Origin: Candidatus Avacholeplasma faecigallinarum
GTDB lineage: Bacteria; Bacillota_I; Bacilli_A; Acholeplasmatales; Anaeroplasmataceae
DNA: 10,585 nt
Reading direction: 5' to 3'
NCBI GenBank assembly: GCA_018715825.1
Contig: DVKU01000209.1
Span: forward strand, 1 to 10,585
Below are positions 5,721 to 10,585 of the stretch, in pieces. The notes beneath the pieces were generated by a model that was not told the origin of the DNA, did not search any database, and was given only the letters and a program-made list of their open reading frames with translations. Each line of letters starts with the position of its first letter. Within the stretch, counting starts at the first letter, position 1. The position numbers were made by a program, and so were the translations under genes.

Positions 5721-6941
5721 ATGGAAATAGTTAATAAGGGTGTGTGTGCGCCAATTGGTTTTAGTGCTAATGGCATTCATGCAGGTATTAGAAAAAATAA
5801 ATCTAAGCTGGATTTATCATTAATAGTATCACAATGTAAAGCAAATGCTTTTGCCATGTATACTACTAATTTAGTTAAGGGTGCACCAATTTATGTTACT
5901 AAAAATCACTTGGCTGATGGCCATGCTATAGCAATGATTTGTAATAGTGGTAATGCTAATACATGTAATGCTGATGGTATTGATATTGCTAATAAGATAT
6001 GTGAAATACTAGCAAAAAGCTTAAATATAGATGCTAATGATATTATTATAGCCTCTACTGGAGTAATCGGCCAGCCACTTTCAATAAAGCCTTTTGAAGA
6101 CAATATGGATAAGTTAGTTACGGGATTAGGTAATAGTGAAGAACATGCCGATAGAGCCTACCAAGGAATAATGACAACCGATACTAAGAAAAAAGAAATA
6201 GCTGTTAAATTTGAACTTGATGGCAAGGTTTGTCATATTGGTGCTATGACCAAGGGAAGTGGTATGATTCACCCTCAAATGGCAACTATGCTATGCTTTA
6301 TTACTACCGATGTAAGCATATCATCTCCTATGCTTAAGATGGCCTTAGAGGATTGTGTTGGTGATACATTTAATATGGTATCAGTAGATGGAGACACATC
6401 AACAAATGATATGGTAAGCATTATGGCTAATGGTTTAGCCTTAAATAATACAATTGCTAATAATGATGACAATTATAATATTTTTCTTAAGGCATTAAAA
6501 TTTGTTTTAACAAATTTAGCAATGCAAATGGCTAAAGATGGAGAGGGAGCCACTAAATTATTAATTTGCCATACTTATAAGGCTAAGGATAAAGATTGTG
6601 CTAAAGTAGTTAGTAAGTCAGTTATTTGTTCATCATTATTAAAGGCTGCGATGTTTGGTTCAGATGCAAATTGGGGTAGAGTTCTTTGTGCTATAGGTTA
6701 TTGTAAGGCTAATGTTGATATTAATAAAATAGATGTTTCTTTTTCTAGTAAGGCAGGAAGTATTTTAGTTTGTAAAAATGGAGCAGGTGTCGACTTTAGT
6801 GAAGAAAAGGCTAAAGAAATATTATCATTAGATGAAATTACAATAGATATTTGCTTAAATGATGGAGATAAAGAGGCTTATGCCTATGGCTGCGATTTAA
6901 CATATGATTATGTTAGAATAAATGGAGATTATAGAAGCTAG
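5721..6941 (+). CDS. argJ: Glutamate N-acetyltransferase / amino-acid acetyltransferase (ornithine acetyltransferase)
   Basis: ArgJ moves the acetyl group from N-acetylornithine to glutamate, releasing ornithine and regenerating N-acetylglutamate. Bifunctional versions also use acetyl-CoA to start the pathway. It has 406 residues, the standard length. Conserved segments include GVCAPIGFSANGIHAGIR (7-24), STGVIGQ (112-118), TTDTKKKE (152-159) and KGSGMIHPQMATML (178-191). Self-cleavage in this family occurs at the Ala-Thr bond, here Ala188-Thr189, and exposes Thr189 as the nucleophile of the beta subunit. The ribosome site AAGGAGA (5704-5710) precedes the ATG by 10 bases. No argA or argE lies in the window, which fits the acetyl-recycling pathway. 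Whether this copy is mono- or bifunctional cannot be read from the sequence. Confidence 0.97.
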   Translation: MEIVNKGVCAPIGFSANGIHAGIRKNKSKLDLSLIVSQCKANAFAMYTTNLVKGAPIYVTKNHLADGHAIAMICNSGNANTCNADGIDIANKICEILAKSLNIDANDIIIASTGVIGQPLSIKPFEDNMDKLVTGLGNSEEHADRAYQGIMTTDTKKKEIAVKFELDGKVCHIGAMTKGSGMIHPQMATMLCFITTDVSISSPMLKMALEDCVGDTFNMVSVDGDTSTNDMVSIMANGLALNNTIANNDDNYNIFLKALKFVLTNLAMQMAKDGEGATKLLICHTYKAKDKDCAKVVSKSVICSSLLKAAMFGSDANWGRVLCAIGYCKANVDINKIDVSFSSKAGSILVCKNGAGVDFSEEKAKEILSLDEITIDICLNDGDKEAYAYGCDLTYDYVRINGDYRS

Positions 6942-6951
6942 AGGTGAGATT

Positions 6952-7800
6952 ATGATTTCTTTAGAGGAAAGAGCTAATATTTTAAGTGAGGCTTTACCAT
7001 ATATTTTAAAGTATAAGGATAAAATTATAGTTGTTAAATATGGTGGAAATGCCATGATAGATGAAAAACTAAAATCCTTAGTTATGGAGGATATAGTTAT
7101 GCTAAACTCCTTAGGAATGAAGGTTGTTTTAGTTCATGGTGGTGGACCTGAAATATCACAAATGCTAAAAAAAATTGGGAAGGAATCCCAATTCATAAAT
7201 GGGTTGAGGGTTACAGATAAAGAAACAGTAGATGTTGTAACTATGGTTTTAGCTGGTAAGCTTAATAAATATTTGGTTAAGGAGCTTAATTTAGCTGGCG
7301 GTAAGGCAATTGGTTTATCTGGCTTAGATTCTAATATGATTGAAGCTAAACCTATATCAGCTGAGCTTCAATATGTTGGTAGTATTACTAATGTTGATAC
7401 TGATATTATTTTAGATTCTTTAAATATGGGCTATATTCCAGTTATTTCCACTATCGGTAGTGATCAAGATGGTAATGTTTATAACATTAATGCGGATACA
7501 GCGGCAGCTAGAATCGCTGGAGCCTTAAATGCAGAAAAATTTATTTCAATGACTGATATTAAAGGTGTTTTAAAGGATAAAAACGATCCATCAACACTTT
7601 TAAAAAGTATAAATGTTTCAGAGATTAAACAGCTTGCTAAGCAGGGAATTATTGATGGTGGTATGATTCCTAAGGTTGATTGCTGTGTTGAGGCTATTCG
7701 CCGTGGTGTAAAGCAGGTTGTAATTATAGATGGAAGGGTACCACATTCTATTTTGATAGAAGTTCTAACAGATGAGGGTGTAGGTACAATGTTTAAATAA
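6952..7800 (+). CDS. argB: Acetylglutamate kinase, probably arginine-sensitive
   Basis: ArgB phosphorylates N-acetylglutamate with ATP. I choose the ATG at 6952 (282 residues) because AGAGGTGAG (6940-6948) lies just upstream. An in-frame ATG at 6922 has no ribosome site and would overlap argJ by 20 bases. Motifs: VVKYGGNAM (27-35, with phosphate-binding Lys29), VHGGGPEI (61-68), GLRVTDKET (84-92), NADTAA (180-185) and GGMIPK (236-241, with Lys241). The roughly 24-residue leader ending in ALPYILKYKDK matches the N-terminal helix found in hexameric, arginine-inhibited kinases (Thermotoga and Pseudomonas type) and absent from the insensitive E. coli dimer. Feedback inhibition by arginine is therefore likely, by inference. 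It starts 10 bases after argJ. Confidence 0.96.
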   Translation: MISLEERANILSEALPYILKYKDKIIVVKYGGNAMIDEKLKSLVMEDIVMLNSLGMKVVLVHGGGPEISQMLKKIGKESQFINGLRVTDKETVDVVTMVLAGKLNKYLVKELNLAGGKAIGLSGLDSNMIEAKPISAELQYVGSITNVDTDIILDSLNMGYIPVISTIGSDQDGNVYNINADTAAARIAGALNAEKFISMTDIKGVLKDKNDPSTLLKSINVSEIKQLAKQGIIDGGMIPKVDCCVEAIRRGVKQVVIIDGRVPHSILIEVLTDEGVGTMFK

Positions 7801-7814
7801 TTGGGGTGAGTTTT

Positions 7815-8981
7815 ATGGATATAATTAAAGAGGATAGCGAAAACATATTAAATACCTATAACAGGTTTAAGGTCGTTTTAGAATCTGGAAATAAGGAAAT
7901 TTTAAAGGATATAAATGGCAAAGAGTATATAGATTTTTCTAGTGGTATTGGAACAAATGTTTTTGGGGCATGTGATGAGAAGTGGGTTGAAGCTGTTTGT
8001 AATCAGGCTCATACATTGCAGCATACTTCAAATTTGTATTATTCTATTCCTCAGGTTAAGCTTGCTAAGCTTTTAATAGAAAAAACTAATATGAAGAAGG
8101 TTTTCTTTTCTAATAGTGGTGCTGAATCTAATGAAGGGGCAATCAAGGCTGCTAGAAAGTATTCATTTGATAAATATGGCTTAGGACGAAGTGAAATTAT
8201 AACACTAGAGGGCTCATTTCATGGTAGGACTATCGCAACGCTATCTGCAACAGGTCAAGATGTTTTTCATCAATATTTTTTCCCGTTTGTTGGTGATTTT
8301 AAATATGCAAAGGTTAATGATATAGAGGGATTAAAAAGCTTAATTAATGAGCATACCTGTGCTATTATGATTGAAACCGTTCAAGGTGAAGGTGGAGTCA
8401 ATGCCTTAGATCCAGAATTTATAAAGTTTATAGATAAGATTTGTAAGGAAAAGGATTTAGTATTTATTGTTGATGAGGTTCAAACTGGTAATGGTAGAAC
8501 AGGCTATTTATATAGCTATATGGAATATGATGTTCATCCTAATATTGTTACAACAGCTAAGGGCTTAGCTGGTGGCTTACCATTTGGAGCTATATTATTT
8601 GATGATAAGCTTCAGCATACCTTATCATATGGTATGCATGCTACCACATTTGGTGGTAATCCAATTTGTGCTGCTGCTGCCTATAGCGTATTATCTAGAA
8701 TAGATGATAAGCTATTAGACCATGTTAAAGAATGTCGTAAAATTATTGATGAAGAATTAAAAAATGATAAAAATGTTATTAAAACTACCGGAAAAGGTTT
8801 AATGGTTGGTGTAGAGTTAAAAGAAGGAATTAAGGCTAGTGATGTTGTTAATAGATGTATTGAAAAAGGCTTGATACCACTAACTGCTAAAAATAGAATT
8901 CGTTTATTACCACCATTAAATATTTCATTTGATAATTTAAAGAAAGGTTTAAAAATATTAAAGGAGGCATTGGAGGGTTAA
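7815..8981 (+). CDS. argD: Acetylornithine aminotransferase (PLP-dependent)
   Basis: ArgD transaminates N-acetylglutamate semialdehyde with glutamate to N-acetylornithine. It is a class III, fold-type I PLP enzyme. I start at the ATG at 7815 (388 residues) because GGGGTGAG (7803-7810) is well placed for it. A GTG at 7806 in the same frame lies within that ribosome site. In this numbering, FFSNSGAESNEGAIKAAR occupies about 97-114 (cofactor phosphate loop), SFHGRT 134-139, DEVQTGNGRTG about 220-230 (Asp220 contacts the pyridine nitrogen) and TTAKGLAGG about 246-254, with Lys249 as the Schiff-base lysine. The family is close to ornithine and succinylornithine aminotransferases; the operon context settles the role. 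It follows argB by 14 bases, and a single base separates it from argF. Confidence 0.95.
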   Translation: MDIIKEDSENILNTYNRFKVVLESGNKEILKDINGKEYIDFSSGIGTNVFGACDEKWVEAVCNQAHTLQHTSNLYYSIPQVKLAKLLIEKTNMKKVFFSNSGAESNEGAIKAARKYSFDKYGLGRSEIITLEGSFHGRTIATLSATGQDVFHQYFFPFVGDFKYAKVNDIEGLKSLINEHTCAIMIETVQGEGGVNALDPEFIKFIDKICKEKDLVFIVDEVQTGNGRTGYLYSYMEYDVHPNIVTTAKGLAGGLPFGAILFDDKLQHTLSYGMHATTFGGNPICAAAAYSVLSRIDDKLLDHVKECRKIIDEELKNDKNVIKTTGKGLMVGVELKEGIKASDVVNRCIEKGLIPLTAKNRIRLLPPLNISFDNLKKGLKILKEALEG

Positions 8982-8982
8982 G

Positions 8983-9888
8983 ATGAAGCATTTATTAACA
9001 TTAGAACAATTATCTAAAGAGGAGATATTAGATATTTTAAATTTGGCAGATCAACTAAAATTTCAAAAGAAAAATAAAATTGATCACCATATTTTAAAGG
9101 GTAAAACCTTAGGTATGATATTTCAAAAGGCTTCAACAAGAACAAGAGTTTCTTTTGAGGTTGGTATGTATGAATTAGGAGGTCAAGCCTTATTTTTATC
9201 ATCTCGTGATTTACAAATTGGTCGTGGCGAGTCTGTTGAGGATACAGCCCGTGTTTTATCAAGATATCTAGATGGAATCATGATTAGAACATTTAAGCAA
9301 CAGGAGGTTGAGGATTTAGCTAAATATGGTTCAATTCCTGTTATTAATGCCTTAACTGATTACGCTCATCCTTGCCAAGTTCTTGCGGATTTAATGACTA
9401 TTCGTGAATTTAAGGGAGCATTCGAGGGCTTGAAGTGTGTATATATTGGTGATGGTAATAATATGGCCAATTCAATAATTGTAGGTTGCTTAAAGTTAGG
9501 TATGAAAATTAGTGTTGCTACACCTAATGGCTATGAGCCTCATCCTCATATTTTAGAATTTGCTAAAAACTATCCAGGCCAATTTACTCTAACTAACGAT
9601 GTAATGGAGGCTAGTAAAAATGGTGATGTCTTTTTCACAGATGTTTGGGCATCAATGGGACAAGAGGCAGAGGCTATAGAGCGTAAAAAGATTTTTGCTG
9701 GTTATCAGATTAATAAAGAGGTTTTAAAGGTAGCTAATAAGGATCATATGGTTTTACATTGTCTTCCTGCTCATAGAGGAGAAGAAATTACTGCCGAGGT
9801 ATTTGAAATGCATGCCAATGAAATATTTGAAGAGGCAGAAAATAGACTACATGCTCAAAAGGCTGTATTAGTAAGACTATTATCATAG
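8983..9888 (+). CDS. argF: Ornithine carbamoyltransferase (anabolic)
   Basis: This enzyme forms citrulline from ornithine and carbamoyl phosphate. It is cytosolic and usually trimeric. The 301 residues are typical. Carbamoyl-phosphate motifs STRTR (51-55), RT (102-103) and HPCQ (129-132) are present. The ornithine-specific elements DVWASMGQE (220-228, with the S-M-G loop) and HCLPAHRGEE (259-268) separate it from aspartate and acetylornithine carbamoyltransferases. The ribosome site GGAGGG (8972-8977) lies in the last codons of argD, whose TAA ends one base before this ATG, so translation is probably coupled. It is the last gene of the operon and is closed by a strong terminator 7 bases downstream. 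The carAB genes that would supply carbamoyl phosphate are not in the window. Position in a biosynthetic operon argues for the anabolic rather than the deiminase-pathway role. Confidence 0.98.
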   Translation: MKHLLTLEQLSKEEILDILNLADQLKFQKKNKIDHHILKGKTLGMIFQKASTRTRVSFEVGMYELGGQALFLSSRDLQIGRGESVEDTARVLSRYLDGIMIRTFKQQEVEDLAKYGSIPVINALTDYAHPCQVLADLMTIREFKGAFEGLKCVYIGDGNNMANSIIVGCLKLGMKISVATPNGYEPHPHILEFAKNYPGQFTLTNDVMEASKNGDVFFTDVWASMGQEAEAIERKKIFAGYQINKEVLKVANKDHMVLHCLPAHRGEEITAEVFEMHANEIFEEAENRLHAQKAVLVRLLS

Positions 9889-9895
9889 GGGAGAT

Positions 9896-9931
9896 ATCTC
9901 ATAAGAATTGCAATTCTTATGAGATTTTTTT
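9896..9931 (+). terminator. Strong intrinsic terminator of the arginine operon
   Basis: Bases 9896-9910 and 9911-9925 form a perfect 15-bp inverted repeat with no spacer (the hairpin must open a few central bases as its loop), followed by a T-run to 9931. It starts 7 bases after the argF stop and marks the end of the operon. No A-run precedes it, so it is directional. Confidence 0.92.
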
Positions 9932-9940
9932 CATTAAGTA

Positions 9941-9949
9941 TGCTATAAT
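9941..9949 (+). promoter_or_regulatory. Extended -10 promoter for the thioesterase gene
   Basis: TGCTATAAT is a consensus -10 hexamer (9944-9949) with the TGn extension. No good -35 lies at 17 bases upstream, where the arg terminator sits, but extended -10 promoters can do without one. The expected start near 9956 gives a leader of about 26 bases. Confidence 0.6.
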
Positions 9950-9981
9950 ATTGTTGTTTATTTTTTAAGGAGATATTTACT

Positions 9982-10585
9982 ATGGCTATTATGTTTTTAG
10001 AAAAAAAGTTTGTAATTCATACAACCCATACCGATTTTAAGGATATAATTCGTCCCTATGCCATTTTGGATTTTTTTCAAGATTTGGCTGGGATTCATGC
10101 TGAGCAAATAGGAGTGGGCTTTGAGGATATTGCAAAGCTTGGCTATATATGGGTAGTATTATATGAACAATATGAGGTTTTACAAAATTTATGTAAATAC
10201 GGTGATGAAATAATCGTAAGAACCTGGCCTAAGCCTAGAGGAAGATTAGAATTTGAAAGGGAATATGAAATTTGTGATAGTAATGGTAATTTAATTATTA
10301 AAGGAATTTCTAATTGGGCCCTAATTGATATTAATAAAAGAACGATAGCTAAAGCAAATGATGTTAATTTTAATGGAGAATTTTATCAGCGTACTAATTA
10401 TACTGATAAGCAAAAAAGAAAATTAAATTTAAAGCCAGAAAATATTATAAAGGAATATAATCATCAAGTTGTTTTAAGTGATTTAGATCATAATATGCAT
10501 ATGAATAACTCAAAATATTTAGATATATTGTATAATATGCAAAATATTAACGATTATAAAATATGTAAAAAGGTTGAAATAGCCT
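9982..10585 (+). CDS. Acyl-ACP thioesterase (hotdog fold), partial, 3' end outside window
   Basis: From the ATG at 9982, 201 codons stay open to the window end. AAGGAG (9967-9972) is well placed as ribosome site. The N-terminus (FVIHTTHTDFKDIIRPYAIL, then FFQDLAGIHAEQIGVGFEDI) and the later SDLDHNMHMNNSKYLDILYN match the two hotdog repeats of bacterial FatA/FatB-like acyl-ACP thioesterases (PF01643-type). In the family the H-x-N region at the start of the second repeat is part of the active site; here it is H-M-N-N. These enzymes release free fatty acids from acyl carrier protein in the cytosol. TWPKPRGRLEFEREYEI (about 83-99) is the conserved strand region that follows. Full family length is about 240-250 residues, so some 40-50 residues are missing. 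It is a separate transcription unit from the arginine operon. Chain-length preference cannot be told. Confidence 0.88.
   Translation, partial: MAIMFLEKKFVIHTTHTDFKDIIRPYAILDFFQDLAGIHAEQIGVGFEDIAKLGYIWVVLYEQYEVLQNLCKYGDEIIVRTWPKPRGRLEFEREYEICDSNGNLIIKGISNWALIDINKRTIAKANDVNFNGEFYQRTNYTDKQKRKLNLKPENIIKEYNHQVVLSDLDHNMHMNNSKYLDILYNMQNINDYKICKKVEIA

Noticed and set aside
6922..6951. Upstream argB start overlapping argJ
   Set aside because: No ribosome site precedes 6922, whereas the ATG at 6952 has a strong one and gives the family-typical N-terminus.
7806..7814. GTG start for argD
   Set aside because: The GTG is part of the GGGGTGAG ribosome binding site that serves the ATG at 7815.
1..10585. 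Reassigned UGA codon (Mycoplasma-type code), suggested by AT-richness and the lack of TGA stops
   Set aside because: All genes are full length with TGG tryptophans and no in-frame TGA, so nothing requires code 4; ten stops is too few to treat TGA absence as meaningful in AT-rich DNA.

Overview
The window is AT-rich, with short intergenic gaps, strong AGGAGG-type ribosome binding sites, near-consensus sigma-A promoters, a T-box leader and several rho-independent terminators. Together these point to a low-GC Bacillota (Firmicutes) chromosome, possibly from a Clostridia or Erysipelotrichia-like lineage. The species cannot be named from the sequence. All ten visible stop codons are TAA or TAG and all tryptophans are TGG, so the standard bacterial code reads well.

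Layout: (1) 2-169, the C-terminal end of a class-3-like aldehyde dehydrogenase. (2) 219-737, a small polytopic membrane protein on the + strand (DUF6512-like), which converges on and overlaps (3) 691-1560, hslO (Hsp33, redox chaperone) on the - strand. Each of these convergent genes appears to have its terminator inside the other's coding sequence. (4) 1561-2154, a regulatory region of about 600 bases. It holds the hslO promoter, a cre-like site, a consensus promoter, an unrecognised leader with competing hairpins and a terminator, and then a complete T-box riboswitch whose specifier is best read as CGC (Arg). (5) 2155-9888, a tightly packed seven-gene operon argG-argH-argC-argJ-argB-argD-argF, closed by a 15-bp perfect terminator. 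(6) 9982 to the window end, the 5' part of an acyl-ACP thioesterase gene with its own extended -10 promoter.

The operon encodes every step from N-acetylglutamate to arginine. ArgB phosphorylates N-acetylglutamate, ArgC reduces it, ArgD transaminates it to N-acetylornithine, ArgJ moves the acetyl group to glutamate and frees ornithine (the recycling pathway), ArgF makes citrulline, and ArgG plus ArgH convert citrulline to arginine. Expression seems to be set by two transcript-level switches in series: the unknown attenuator at about 1762-1903 and the Arg T-box at 1911-2123. Feedback inhibition of ArgB by arginine is likely.

The genes themselves are ordinary. The points worth a second look are the tandem leader elements ahead of argG and the reciprocal embedded terminators in the 579-783 overlap. 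I see no mobile element, CRISPR array, tRNA or rRNA.
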